NCBI GenBank assembly: GCA_021234155.1
Contig: JAJEKV010000005.1
Coordinates: 11,402,572 to 11,466,571, forward strand
Length of the DNA: 64,000 nucleotides
Origin: Isoetes taiwanensis
Taxonomy: Eukaryota > Streptophyta > Lycopodiopsida > Isoetales > Isoetaceae
Direction of reading: 5' to 3'
In this document: positions 1 to 11,622 of the stretch, one piece after another
Layout: the number at the start of each line of letters is the position of its first letter
How positions within the stretch are numbered: the stretch's first letter is position 1
Made by a program: the position numbers and the translations under genes
The notes under the pieces: model-generated
What the model was told of the DNA's origin: nothing
The model's input: only the letters and a program-made list of their open reading frames with translations
The model's database searches: none

Positions 1-34
1 AATTGTCTATATTTCTTTTGTAGAATGAAGATAG

Positions 35-430
35 TTGTGTACCACATGTTCATTTGAATTATTCAATAAGTTAAAAACAATGCCGAGCTCTGGGACTAGT
101 GGCAATGTGAGGGGCATTTGTTTGCCACGTCGTGCCTTAGCAAAATCTTCTTCTTGTTGTTCTGCTGCTGCACGTGGAATCTCATCAAAGTCATCATCCT
201 CGTCGTCCTCATCTTGTCAACAAAATAGGAAACGAGCAAGACGAGACCCAAGCGTAGCTTTCTATCACCAATGGGGTGCTTGTTGGTGCAACAAATGTAA
301 AGGCAAGACTAGTCGTTCCTATCGGACTCGTCAATAACATGAAGCAAGCTTTGGACTTTGTAAAGCTCGACCAAGCGAACTTGATGAAGGATCTGACTTC
401 GAACAAGATGAAGAATGTGTAAGTTGGCTC
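35..430 (+). pseudogene. Ser-rich, CxxC-containing fragment, possibly a DNA-transposon zinc finger
   Basis: A 100-codon open frame has a long serine run, then a basic stretch and a WCNKCKGK segment. A stop (TAA at 335) interrupts it. Just past the stop the same frame has a His residue and an acidic tail encoded up to about 420. The order C-x2-C, basic residues, His, Gly, acidic tail recalls the short zinc-finger segment found near the N-terminus of some plant CACTA-type transposases, but this is only an inference. No further transposase domain follows before the LINE. It could equally be a chance open frame driven by a TCT/TCA-rich stretch. Confidence 0.25.
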
Positions 431-688
431 CTATAGTAAACAATTTTTTTTACCATAATATTCGCTTAGATGTAAATGTTTGGCTATCTTCTGCCAAGTA
501 TTTGCTTACATACAATAAAATTTGCTTTATTATCCTATTGTTTAAATTCGGTTTTTCCGAGGTCCCGAAAAGTTTTTGGATTTTTGAGTTGGTTTATTTG
601 TCTAAGGTTTGAGTTTATTTCAGAGGTGAGTTTATCGGAGCTTCAATTCAAAAATAGCAGATTAGGTTGGCGCTAACTTTGGGCGCCC

Positions 689-1417
689 GTGGCATTTCGT
701 ATGCCGCCCAAGAAGAAGGCTATGGAGTATGAGGGAGACACGGCTCAGCTCCTATCTGTGATGCTGGAATTGAAGAATGAGATATTAGCATTGAGATCAG
801 AAGTTAAGGGCATGAAAGAAACGATCAATCAAATGGTCCAAAAGTCCGAGAAATCGGAATTATCCTCGGATAAACAGACTTGTGATTTCAGAGCACAGAT
901 TGCAGAGTTAGAAACCAAGCTTGCTTCCTTAGTAGCAGAGTCTACTAAAGAACAGATGAAAATTCATCATGCCGAGGTCAAAGAGCAGATGAAAATCCAT
1001 CACGCAGAGATTTCCTCGGAGCAACTAGACCAGGAAGCACGGGCAAGAAACTTGAAAATCTCCGGCCTCCAGGAGATCGATGGAGAAGACATTAATGACA
1101 CAGTTAGGCATTTCTTTGCTACCACAATGAGATTACATGATCCCTTATACACCACAGCCCGCAGACTGGGGAAACCAGGACCATATACCAGGCCAATTTT
1201 GGTAAGATTTCAGAACAAGGAAGCCAGAGATAGAGTCATATATAACAGAGCTGCTCTCAAGGGCGAAAAGATTTGGCTAGATATGGATCTAACCCCAGGA
1301 CAACAAGAGATAAGGAAAGCAGAATGGGCTAAGGTGAAAGCTGCAAGGGAAGAAGGATTAGTGGCATATCTGGATAAGGGAGGTAAAGCCATAATCACAA
1401 GTAAGAAGCACAAATAG
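689..1417 (+). CDS. LINE ORF1 protein (coiled coil plus RRM/CTD-like, Transposase_22-type)
   Basis: The 242-residue protein is open from ATG to TAG. Residues about 17-115 are heptad-rich and charged, predicting a coiled coil for trimerisation. Within it an 11-residue unit (EQMKIHHAEV, then KEQMKIHHAEI) is duplicated at about 88-108. Residues about 118-190 (RARNLKISGLQE, RPILVRFQNKEARD) have the layout of the L1 ORF1p RRM-like domain, and 190-242 fits the basic C-terminal domain. In L1 elements ORF1p is a nucleic-acid chaperone that coats the element RNA. The in-frame ATG at 701 (residue 5) is an alternative start. ORF2 begins 12 bases downstream in another frame, as in dicistronic L1-like elements. 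It is the only intact frame of this copy. Confidence 0.82.
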   Translation: MAFRMPPKKKAMEYEGDTAQLLSVMLELKNEILALRSEVKGMKETINQMVQKSEKSELSSDKQTCDFRAQIAELETKLASLVAESTKEQMKIHHAEVKEQMKIHHAEISSEQLDQEARARNLKISGLQEIDGEDINDTVRHFFATTMRLHDPLYTTARRLGKPGPYTRPILVRFQNKEARDRVIYNRAALKGEKIWLDMDLTPGQQEIRKAEWAKVKAAREEGLVAYLDKGGKAIITSKKHK

Positions 1418-1429
1418 GAAATAGGGGTC

Positions 1430-2740
1430 TTGAGAGTCAGTCTGTGGAACACACATGGACTATCTCAAGCTAAGCTGAATGCTACTTTTGCTGTTTGGGA
1501 ACACCAAGATCTGGTCTGTTTTACAGAAACCTGGCACCACAAAACACGCTCCCTTCCAGACATTCTTGGTTTTGAGCTGCTAGGTCATATTGAAAATGAT
1601 AAGAAACGGTGTGTGCCGTGGCCATGGAGGTATTGCTTTTATACAAAAGATCTAACTCGTGCATTTGATTTGGAAGTCCGGAAGGAGGACCCCAAAAAAC
1701 AATACATATGGGTTAAACTCTCAATGGCGAATGGGCAAGCAAACATTCTTTGCCATATGCTACTTTGCTCCGAATCCTCTCATATTTACAAACAGCCGGA
1801 TCATGACAGAGGGAAAACCCGTTTGAGAGCCCTGCGGCATGGATATTTTGGATTACTCATCCCAAGGTAAAATTTTTGTTATGGGAGACTTTAATGGTCA
1901 GACAAGCAAACAAAGCAGCACATGCTTTTTGAAAATCTCACAAACCCCGCACTTGGATGAGCTCAAGATCCATTATACAATGTAATTTCAGCACCAACTT
2001 TCAAATGATAGGGGACAAAAACTTTTGAGTTATGCATCACATGCCAACTCAAAATTCTGAATGGAGTTCAGCCTTTCAATCTCTCGGGCAAATTCACATA
2101 CCAGAACCACGCAGGTGCTAGTTCTATTGATTATCTATTAGCTGGAAACAAAGACCAAATCAGGGATTTCTTTGTAGGAGATCTTATGCCGAATCGAGAC
2201 CACGACCATTGCACATGATATTTGAAGCACATGCTAAAAATCTGAAACAAGCCCAAAGATTTTCACCCAAGGATCAAGGTGGACTATGAACATCATGTCA
2301 ATTATAGAGAGCATTTGGAGGGATTGCTTACAGATGTTATTTGGTCTGGAGAAATAGAAAAAGACGCAAAATTACTCCAGGAACACTTGTTGAATGCTGC
2401 AATTGGAACCTTTGGCCTCACGAAAATGCACAGGAGAGGCATCCCTTGCAACTCTTGGTGGATGTCAATGCCAAGAAGCCAAAAATAAACTACATCAGAA
2501 TCGCGGTGTGCAAGCCCGCATGGTATAAACGCCTTATAAGGCACAAAAAGCGCACCTATTTTGCTGCAAGGCAGGAGATATTGTCTGACCAGCTTCTAAA
2601 GAAACCTAAACGGTTCTGGAACATGCTTAAAGATAGCCATACGCGTAACAGCCTTGATAATGATGCTCTGCTAAAATTAGTCAAGGATATTTATGAAAGG
2701 GAAGGCACCACCAAAGATGCCTCGCTATAGCTCTATCCAA
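1430..2740 (+). pseudogene. LINE ORF2 N-terminal part: APE-type endonuclease and linker, broken
   Basis: The frame from 1430 starts with RVSLWNTHGL and has CFTETWH about 30 residues later. These match the first two conserved blocks of the apurinic-like endonuclease of LINEs, which nicks target DNA. The frame stops at 1868-1870. Endonuclease-like text continues in other frames, for example the FVMGDFNGQT-like block encoded near 1876-1905. The linker lies in a third frame at about 2470-2730, with a basic RLIRHKKRTYFAARQ segment typical of the region before RT. At least two frameshifts and several stops separate it from the RT module. It is non-functional. Confidence 0.75.
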
Positions 2741-2859
2741 AACACTTTTATCGCTGGCAGAGGTAAAACTATGCTTATCCAAGTTAGCAAATAACAAGGC
2801 CCAGATGTCGACGGCCTATGCATGGAGCTTTTAAAGTGGGCTGAGAGAAGACTCATTTA

Positions 2860-4470
2860 AATCCTAACAGATTTGCTGAACTTATGCCTCACCGTGGTCG
2901 CCATACGCTTGGAAGCTAAACCGAGTACATCCAATTCATAAGGGGGGAAATCACAAGGTGGCAACAAACTATAGAACCATTCTTATTGGCAGCATTTTCT
3001 CAAAAATTTTGGGCAGTCTCCTTGAGAACAAACTTAGCAGTTGGGCAGAGCAAGAAGAGGCCCGCTCACAATACCAGGCTGGGTTCCGATGTGATCATAA
3101 CACTCTCGATCATGTCCTCACACTCCGGGCTGTGATTGAGAAAGCTAAAACACCAAACTCTTCCCTGTATCTGGCATTCATTGATTTTTCTAAGGCGTTC
3201 GATACAGTTCCCCGTAAAGACCTTGGTGACAGATTGATACAACTCGGGGTCCCCAAAGAAATCCGGGAGGCAGTATCTCAACTTTATGCTGAAGTTCTGA
3301 TAACAATCTCCAGGGAATGCAGTTCGGTCCTAAAGAGCACGATAGGAGTAAGGCAGGGATGCCCATTATCCCCCACCTTATTCGGCATCTATATTGATGA
3401 ATTAGATGATTGGCTACGCCAGAGATCACTAGCAGGAACAAAATTGGGCAGCTATATCCTTCAGCTCCTCCTCTATGCTGACGATGTAGTCCTAATGGCC
3501 AGCAAGAAGAAAGCATTGCAAGAGCATCTCGAACACCTAGCAGATTTCTGTACAGCAAAAAAGATGACCGTCAATCTGTCAAAGTCAAAAATTATGGTCT
3601 TTGGCACAAGAGAAAGACCGGTTTTCACCTACAAGGGAGAGCAGATGGAAATAGTTGAATCATACAAGTATTTGGGGATTGACATAGCATCTAACTACAG
3701 CTGGAAAACATGCATTAATAGAAGAGTTTCAAAGGGAAAGCAAAGACTTTATGGCATGCTAGCTAAATGTCATAAAAGCATCACTCACGGATTGGAATTT
3801 GAAGAAGCTTTCTTTAAGACACTAGTACAAACAAAGAGTACTATACGGTGTGCTCCAATTTGGGGTCCGAGATCTCGCCAATATGTGGAAGCAGATTGAA
3901 GTTTATTCAAAAATCCTTCATAAAAGAAGAACTCGGTGATTAGGTCTCAAATCCCATATTCGATTATGCTTGCCGAAGTAGGCTCGTTACCAATGGAATT
4001 AGAAGGTTTATACCGTGCAATAAACTTTTCAACAGTGGTGAATCGTTAAGATTCAACCCGAGTGTCTCACCAAGCTTTAGAGAACCTGAATGGAAGAATA
4101 AGCTATTTGCCCTGGCTGCTAAATGGGGATAACCACATGGCCATCCGAGAAAGATGAAATCCACGCTTATGTGAAGAAACAAGCAATGCGTACTCATGTG
4201 GGCAAACCTGTGAAAGAGAATGGTACAAGATCGCACAAATGTCAATCCCATGATAATGTGTGAAAGCCGCCTTTTATCCGATAGCTAATATACCTAAGTC
4301 TCGTAGATGCCTGCTGGCTAGGTACAGAACAGGGTCCCATAAATTGGAAATCGAGACTGGGAGATGGGCCAAGATATGTAGAAGAACGATTCGAAAAAAG
4401 TATGTGAGACGAGACAGATTGAAGACTAAGACCATGTCTTCACATGTCGCCCGCACGCACACATCGAGAT
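2860..4470 (+). pseudogene. LINE ORF2 reverse transcriptase and C-terminal domain
   Basis: The open stretch 2958-3899 encodes 313 residues with the RT blocks in order: NYRTILIGSIFSKIL (block 1), FIDFSKAFDTVP at about residues 74-85 (first catalytic Asp), RQGCPLSPTLF at 132-142, LLYADDVVLM at 171-180 (YADD catalytic pair) and SYKYLGIDI. The YADD box is intact. After 3899 the frame breaks. A C-terminal RYRTGSHKLEIETGRW segment is encoded at about 4320-4370 in a different frame and matches the SHxLxxExGRW block of the 55.6-kb copy. RT primes reverse transcription at the nicked target in these elements. This copy cannot make a complete ORF2 protein. Confidence 0.9.
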
Positions 4471-4638
4471 AGTTTTGGGATTAAAGCTACAAATTTTTTT
4501 ATCTCATATGTGATGCCACCAATGGCTTTAGGACCTTATATTAAGGCGGTTGATACTCACCGCTCTTTTTTGTTAAAGTTGTAAATAGATGGTTCATGTG
4601 CTCCATGGTCTTTCGAGGCCCAAGAGAGCATCAGACAA

Positions 4639-4661
4639 ATAATAATAATAATAATAATAAT
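4639..4661 (+). repeat. (AAT)n 3' tail of the LINE
   Basis: A near-perfect AAT trinucleotide run closes the LINE. Microsatellite tails instead of poly(A) occur in several LINE lineages. Confidence 0.8.
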
Positions 4662-4762
4662 TTTGTCTGCCGGCAAAGTTTTCAGGTGAGCCAAAAATCG
4701 GGAAGAAAAAAATAGGGCCTCGACCAAGGGAAAAAAAAATAGAGGAGGGCTCGATGGAGGCG

Positions 4763-5020
4763 AGAAAAACCCAAACAAGGCTACTTCATGGGATTCAGCC
4801 AAAATCCGACTCATAGGAATAGCTGTGCCTTGCTTTCAGACCTACGCTCCAGCTTCGCTGAAACTATAAAGGTATCACAGTTGTTGTGGGTAGAAAAACC
4901 CAAACGAGGCTTCTTCATGGGATTCAGCCAAGAGCAGATGGAAATCCGACTCATAGGAATAGATGTGCTTTGCTTTCAGACCTACGCTCCAGCTTCGTTG
5001 AAACTATAAAGGTATCATAG
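4763..5020. repeat. Tandem duplication, about 129-bp unit, two copies
   Basis: The block starting AGAAAAACCCAAAC and ending in CTATAAAGGTATCA occurs at 4763-4891 and again at 4892-5020. The second copy has an extra segment of about 11 bp near 4932. There is no coding signal beyond short open frames. Confidence 0.85.
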
Positions 5021-5092
5021 TTTTAAACTTGCTTCTCTAAGTTTCTTCTTCAATCATTTTCTTCCTCTCGAATTTCTATCTTCATGAATGGG

Positions 5093-6155
5093 ATGTTTCC
5101 TGCTAGAATAGCCTCAACGGTATGGAAGCTTAGCTGTTAGCAATTTCGTTGCACAAAAACGCACTCTTCATTAAGTTCTTTATTTCTGGAAGCTCAATTT
5201 CGTTTCTTATTTCAGGTACATCCATAGCTCATATAGGTGATCCGAGATCCATATAAATGCTGCAATTGCAATTATATTGCTTATTCATAAAACCTCTCAT
5301 TCATCCCTTCTCTGACCTTGCTCTGACAATGAGCAGCAACAAAGAAGTCATATCTTCTTCGTCAACTCACAACTGCCTCTGCATAAGCTTTGCTACAGGT
5401 TACACGATTCAATATTCCTATTGTTCTCTTATTTCTGTGCAGCAGACATCATGTCAAAGAAGCTTCTTTAATTGACTCAATCCTACAGCTTTCAAGAACA
5501 CTAAAGGTGGCATTGAACAAGCTCTTAAACCACAAAAATCGGTACATCTCTATCCACCACGTCAATCTACATTATGTCTTTCATACACTTAACAAATCTC
5601 TTAGGCAACTCTGTCTTCATCTTTCTTCCATTACTGATTCTATTTTACTATTCTCAATTGAAATTTACTTCATTTCTTGCAGGTTGCAGAATGGCTGCAG
5701 CACGAACTATCCATGAGCAATCAAAACATCATAGGCTCACCCTATTGAGCACGAATACTAAGACGACTGCTCGAAATCCATATCATAACAGACACACCAC
5801 TTACCATTTCTCCTCTACCTATCGATAAGGTATGGTTATAATATCTTCACAAATAGCATGTTCCCTGCTAGAATAGGCCCAAGGGTATGGAAGCTTAGCT
5901 GCTAGCAATTTCGTCGCACAAATCTGCTTGGCCAAGCTGTTGCAGTACATACAAGGAGTTCAGCATGAATAATCACTTTTATCAAGCCCTGTCGCAACAA
6001 TGGATGTTTTTCAACCATATCTTCATTTCTTTTCTAGCATATCTGACTGCTATCTACTCAGTCTTCATTAAGTTCTTAAACAATTTCTGGAAACTCAATT
6101 TCGTTTCTTATTTCAGGTGCATCCATAGCTCATATAGGTGATCCGAGATCCATAT
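5093..6155 (+). repeat. Direct repeat pair (5093-5255 and 5858-6155), non-coding
   Basis: Both copies begin ATGTT(T)CCTGCTAGAATAG and end CATAGCTCATATAGGTGATC plus CGAGATCCATATA. The second copy carries about 130 bp of extra sequence in its middle. The 600 bp between them and the following 300 bp hold only short open frames with no recognisable domain. Confidence 0.8.
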
Positions 6156-6454
6156 ACATGATTCTTCCTCAACAACCAGTTGCATATACGATGATAAAAT
6201 GACCATACCCCATATATTTCATGTCATTACCTCCAACGTGCTCCTTTGTCACCAACTCGCTGCACGTTTTGAATAATCTCTACACCTCCACACTCACCCC
6301 GGTTTTTGGTCCACTGTTGAAAACATCAGTTTTGGTAGGTCTACATGTCCTGTTTTCAAAGAATCCTACATGTGGATTTGTGAAGGTATGGTTTTGTTCG
6401 ATAATGCTGTTCTTTTTTCAGTGGACTAAAACATCCACTGTTGTTTTGTAGTTT

Positions 6455-6995
6455 CTTCTATTGTGACATGTCATTTTATAATACAATCCACTATAGGAAA
6501 GAGTACTTGAATTTCTACATGTCTAATAATTCTATTGTCACATGTCTTTATAGATGTAGGAAAGAATATTTGATTCTCTACATGTCCTATACTTCCATTC
6601 ACATGTCTTTATAGTAGTAGGACAGAGTACTTTATTTGCTAAGGCATTGTAGGAAAGAATACATGAATTACGACATGTGTAATACTTCTATTGTCACATG
6701 TCTTTATAGAAGTCGGAAAGAATACTTGATTCTATACATGTCATATGCTTCCATGTCACATGTCTTTATAGTAGTAGGGACGTAGTAATTTTATTTTGCT
6801 AAGGCATTGTAGGAAAGAATACATGAATTACGACATGTGTAATACTTTCTATTCTCACATGTCTTTATAGAAGTAGGAAAGAGTGCTTGATTCTCTACAT
6901 GTCCTATCCTTCCATATCACCTGGTCTTTATAGTGGTAGGACAGAGTACTTGATTTGCTACATGTGATGCACGCATTACCCATCACATGTTCTTA
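6455..6995 (+). repeat. Tandem repeat built on CACATGTCTTTATAG blocks
   Basis: The motif CACATGTCTTTATAG, followed by AGTAGGA/AAGTCGG and GAATACTTGATT, recurs about every 75-85 bp. A higher-order unit of about 165-170 bp is visible (GCTAAGGCATTGTAGGAAAG at about 6640 and 6800). It is AT-rich satellite-like DNA without coding potential. Confidence 0.75.
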
Positions 6996-7070
6996 TACTA
7001 GTATTCCATGTAACACAAGTTACTTCAACTACTTCAATTACTTAACACCTATTTTTGCATAACGTGGGCA

Positions 7071-7650
7071 CCAACATGCCAAGGTGGCTCTAACATGCCA
7101 CCTAGGCTCAAACATGCCAAGGTGGCTCCAACATGCCACCTAGGCTCCAACATGACAAAATGGCTCAAACATGCCACCTAGGCTCCAACGCGTGCTCAAA
7201 CATGCCACGCAGATCCAACATGCCACCTATGCTCCAACTTGCCAAGGTGGCTCAAATATGCCATGTAAATTCCAACATGCCACCTAGGCTCCAACATTCC
7301 TAGGTGGCTCAAACATGCCACATAGGCTCAAACATGCCATGCAGGCTCACTTAGGCTCCAACATGCCAAGGTGGCTCCAACATGCCACCTAGGCTCAAAC
7401 ATGCCAAGGTGGCTCAAACATGCCACCTAGGCTCCAACATGCCACCCAGGCTCAAACATGCCAGGTGGCTCAAACATGCCAAGGTGGGCTCAAACATGCC
7501 ACCTAGGCTCCAACATGCCAAGGTGGCTCAAACATGCCACGTGGACTCCATAATGCCACGTGGGCTCCAACATGCCAAGGTGGCTCCAACATGCCAAGGT
7601 GGCTCAGGCATGCCACCTAGTCTCAAGCATGCCACCTAGGCACCCCAAGT
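7071..7650 (+). repeat. 19-bp minisatellite, left arm
   Basis: About 30 units of a 19-bp repeat, alternating between CCACCTAGGCT and CCAAGGTGGCT versions, each with AACATG. The two versions are partly inverted relative to each other (CCACCT versus AGGTGG), so units can also pair locally. Confidence 0.9.
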
Positions 7651-7865
7651 GGTGACATGGCATGCCAAGTAAGCAAGGTCAAGTTTTGACTAGGTTAAAA
7701 CCAAAGATGTCCATCTTTGGTCTTTTCATTGGGTGATGTTGGCAAATTTTAGGTGACATGGCTAGATGATGGTGACATGGACCTTGGATGTGCTGCAAAC
7801 ACCGGGCAGGCACCTCGACGGCGGCCCCTTTCTTGTGAAGGGGAGTCTCCGAAAGGTATATATGC

Positions 7866-10705
7866 TGGTGCATTTTTTCATGCGATGCAGCCGCCATGCC
7901 GCACATCCCCGCCAAGATTTCACCTTTTTGAGACCCGGATTTTTATCCAGGCTTTTCTTTGTGTTTATGTCCGAAAATTCATAATTAATGCATGGGGCAG
8001 GAAAAATCCTGGTTTTCAGCCAGCTGGCTTGCCAAGTGGCCCGAGAGTACAGGAAAATCCCGGTATTTTCGGATGAGTTTTAGACCCTCGATTTTTTTAT
8101 TGGGATGGGCCGCTGGCCCCGACAAGGTTTAGACCACGTTTTCGATTTTGGGGCATGGAGGAGGCCCGGATTGGCGATCCGACCCGCCCGTCCGTCCGAA
8201 CGGGCGAAATTACCCTAGGGGACAAGTTCCACGGTGAAGTTTTCCTGGGGGATCAATCACTTACCCCTCACTAGGAGGTATTCAAAGATCCACCTCCATG
8301 CCAATTGACTACAAGTGTGTAGTAAAACGACCTACTTTGGCGTTTCTTGGAGAGGGGGTGGTCCCCGCCCCTTGCTAAACTTGGTCCCCTAGGTAATGGG
8401 GATGTTCCTGGGTCCATTGGCGGAGCCAGCCTCGGTTCCCCGAGTGGGGTCCGGCCAGCCCCCTCCCCGGCTTGGACTAGGGCCCGAGAACAAGATACTT
8501 GGGGTTCACCGAGGCCCCGGTAGAAGATTGAAGTGAGAATAGCAGCACTAGGACTGCTAGGTGGTATACATGTGACCATGTGAGAAGCAAAGCTAGCTCC
8601 ACTACCTAGTAGGGCGCACCGGCCTGGTCTCCGGGAAGGGGTTGGCTCGAAGCTCGCCTCATGCCTCGCTTGTGCTTCTATTGCCGGTGCATTTTTTTTA
8701 TGCGGGTGGCGTCATGTCTGCACATCCCCGCCAAGATTTCACCTTTTTCGAGACCAATTTTTATCGTGCTTTTCTTTGTGTTTATGCTCCGGAAATTCAT
8801 AATTAATGCATGGGGCAGGGAAAAAAATCCTGGTTTTCAGCCAGCTGGCTTGTCAAGTGGCCCCAGAATATAGGAAAATCCCGGTATTTCGGATGAGTTT
8901 TAGACCCTCGATTTTTGATTGGGATGGCCAGATTGGCCTTGGACAGGTTTAGACCACGTTTTCGATTTTAGGGCATGGAGGCCCCGGATTGGCGATCCGA
9001 CCCGCTTGGCCGTCCGAACGGCGGCGAAATTACCCTAGGGGACAAGTTCCACGGCAGTTTTCCTGTGGTATCAATCACTTACCCCTCACTAGGAGGTATT
9101 CAAAGATCCACCTCCATGCCAATTGACTACTGTGTGTGTAGTAAACCACCTACTTTGGCGTTTCTTGGAGAGGGGTGGTCTTACGCCCACCTAAACTTGG
9201 TCCCCTAGGTAATGGGGATGTTCCGGGTCCATTGGCGGAGCCAGTTCTCGGTTCCGGAGTGGGGGTCCAGCCCGTCCTCAGCCCCCAGCTTGGATTAGCC
9301 TGCAAGAACAAGATACTTGGGGTTCACCCTGAGGCCCTGGTAGAAGATTGAAGTGACAATAGGAGCACTAGGACTGCTAGGTGGTATACATGTGACCACG
9401 GAGAAGAAAAGCTAGCTCCACTGCTCAGTAGGACGTTACCGACCCGGTGGCCTCCGAAAGGGGGTTGGCTCGAAGCTTCGTCTCATGCCTGCGCTTGTGC
9501 TTCTATTGTCGGTGCATTTTCTCTTGCGTGTGCGGGTCATGTTGCATATCCCGCCAAGATTTCACCTTTTTGAGACCCGGATTTTTATCGTATTTTTTTT
9601 TGTGTTTATGCTCGGAAATTCATAATTAATGCATGGGGGGGAAAATCCTGATTTTCAGCCAGCTGGCTTGCCAAGTGGTCTTGGCCGCTACAGGAAAATC
9701 CCTGGTATTTTGAGGCGAGCTTTAGACCCTCGATTTTTATTGGGATGGCCACCGTTGGCCTCGACAGTGGTTTAGACCGTTTTTGGATTTTGGGGCATGG
9801 AGGAGGCCCCGGATTGGCGATCCGACCTCTCCACATCGTCTCGGGAACGAAATTACCCTAGAGGACAAGTTCCACTACCGTTTTTCCTGGGGGATCAATC
9901 ACTTACCCCCACTAGGAGGTATTCAAAGATCCACCTCCATGCCAATTGACTACAAGTGTGTAGTAAACGACCTACTTTGGCGTTTCTTGGAGAAGGGGTG
10001 GTCTTCTGCCCACGAAACTTGGTCTCCTAGGTAATGGGGATGTTCCGGGTCCATTGGCGAGCCAGCCTCGATTAGGAGTGGGGGTCCAGCAGGCCCCAGC
10101 CCCCGGCTTGGACTAGCCTCATGAGAACAAGATACTTGGGGTCACCCCCGAGGCCACGGTAGAAGATTGAAGTGAGAATAGCAGCACTAGGACTGCTAGG
10201 TGGTATACATGTGACCACCTGAGAAGCAAAGCTAGCTCCAGCGCCCCGAAGAGAACGTTACCGGCCGGTGGCCTCCGGAAGGGGTTGGCTCGAAGGCTTC
10301 GTCATGCCTACGCTTGTGCTTCTATTGCGGTGCATTTTCTCTTGCGTGTGCGGCGTCATGCTGCACATCCCCGCCGAGATTTCACCTTTTTGAGACCCGG
10401 ATTTTTATCGTGCTTTTCTTTGTGTTTATGATCCGAAATTCATGATTAATGCATGGGCGGAAAAATCATGGTTTTCAGCCAGCTGGCTTGCCAAGTGGCC
10501 CCGAAAGCTGACAGGAAAATCCCCGTATTTCCCGGGTGAGCTTTAGACCCTCGATTTTTGATTGGGATGGCCACCGCTGGCCCCAGCGGTGGTTTAGACC
10601 ACGTTTTTTGATTTTGGGGCATGGAGGAGGCCCCGGATTGGCGATCCGACCTCTCCATGTCATCCGAACCGAAATTACCCTAGGGGACAAGTTCCACGGC
10701 CCTCT
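7866..10705 (+). repeat. 818-bp tandem repeat, about 3.5 copies
   Basis: Copies begin near 7866, 8688, 9512 and 10331 (GTGCATTTT) and share CGCCAAGATTTCACC, a GGATTGGCGATCCGACC block, GAAATTACCCTAGGGGACAA and GATACTTGGGG. The period is about 818-824 bp and the sequence is GC-rich. The copies are close, but with many 1-5-bp indels that destroy any shared reading frame, so the short open frames here are not genes. No homologue is recognised. Confidence 0.88.
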
Positions 10706-10712
10706 TGATCGT

Positions 10713-11545
10713 GAGGAGCATCCCGTAATGTAAATCCTACCAAACCCTAGGGTTTGGTAGGGTTTACATCTCGGCGCCAAGACGAGGAGACTAACACATC
10801 CGAAACTTTGCATGGAGTTCTCTGTATGCTCGGGGACCATGCCCGGAGATGGGGTCAAATCCCCTGCAAAGCAAACATGCTTTTCGCACTCCCCTTCACC
10901 CGAAAGGGGTTGTGAAGGGAGTCTCCAAAGGTATGCTTGACCGAAATTTGGCTCGCCTCCCGGTGCCATGAGGGTAATCCAAAGACGGGTATTCCACGCC
11001 GATCCCGGGCCCTCCGGGTCATCCGGAGCATCCCCCGAATGTAAACCCTAGGGTTTGCTAGGGTTTACATCTCGGCGCCAAGGCGGAGACTCACACATCC
11101 GAAACTTTGCATGGAGTTCTCGTCGTATGCCTGGGGACCATGCCAGGAGATGGGGTCCCGAATCCCCGGCAGCAAACATGCTTTCCGCACTCCCCTTCAC
11201 TGGAAAGGGGCTTGTGAAGGGGAGTCTCCGAAAGGTATGCTGCACCGGGAAATTTGGCTCTGTCTCCCAATGCCATGAGGGTAATCCAGCACGGGTATTC
11301 CACGTCAGATCCTGGGCCCTCGGGTCATCTGGAGACATCAGAATGTAAACCCTATCAAATCCTAGGGTTTGCTAGGGTTTACATCTCGAGCGTCAAGACG
11401 GAGACTCACACATCCGAAACTTTGCATGGAGTTCTCGTCGGTATGCTCGGGGACCATGCGGGAGATGGGGTCGAATCCCCCCTCACAACAACATGCTGAT
11501 CCAGACTCCCCTTCACTGGAAAGGGGCTTGTGAGTTCTCCAAGAT
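10713..11545 (+). repeat. 306-bp tandem repeat with telo-box palindromes, about 2.7 copies
   Basis: Units start near 10722, 11028 and 11334 with ATGTAAAYCCTA, then a telo-box-like AAACCCTAGGGTTT core, CATCCGAAACTTTGCATGGA, and GTGAAGGGGAGTCTCC. The first unit holds a perfect 20-bp palindrome at 10739-10758. The GTGAAGGGGAGTCTCC block also appears once at about 7835, just inside the left arm, tying this array to the same composite element. Confidence 0.85.
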
Positions 11546-11622
11546 CCTTCTATTCTATCCCTTGCCAAACTCCTGTACAAAAATTTCAAAGGTTATCATA
11601 TTTCTTGCATAAAGTCCTAGTC

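Larger units (their letters stand above)
640..4661 (+). mobile_element. L1-like non-LTR retrotransposon (LINE), nearly full length, decayed
   Basis: Two consecutive coding modules lie in LINE order: ORF1 (coiled coil plus RNA-binding region) and ORF2 (endonuclease, linker, reverse transcriptase, C-terminal region). The element ends in an (AAT)n microsatellite tail at 4639-4661, a typical LINE 3' end. ORF1 is open, whereas ORF2 is split over all three frames, so the copy is dead for autonomous movement. The 5' boundary is not visible; I placed it in the untranslated stretch before ORF1. No target-site duplication could be recognised by eye. A related 3' fragment lies at 55685-56836. Confidence 0.88.

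Noticed and set aside
4260-4472. Independent small basic gene
   Set aside because: Its RYRTGSHKLEIETGRW segment belongs to the LINE ORF2 C-terminus.
7071-7650. CRISPR-like array
   Set aside because: Units are contiguous 19-bp repeats without unique spacers, in a plant genome.
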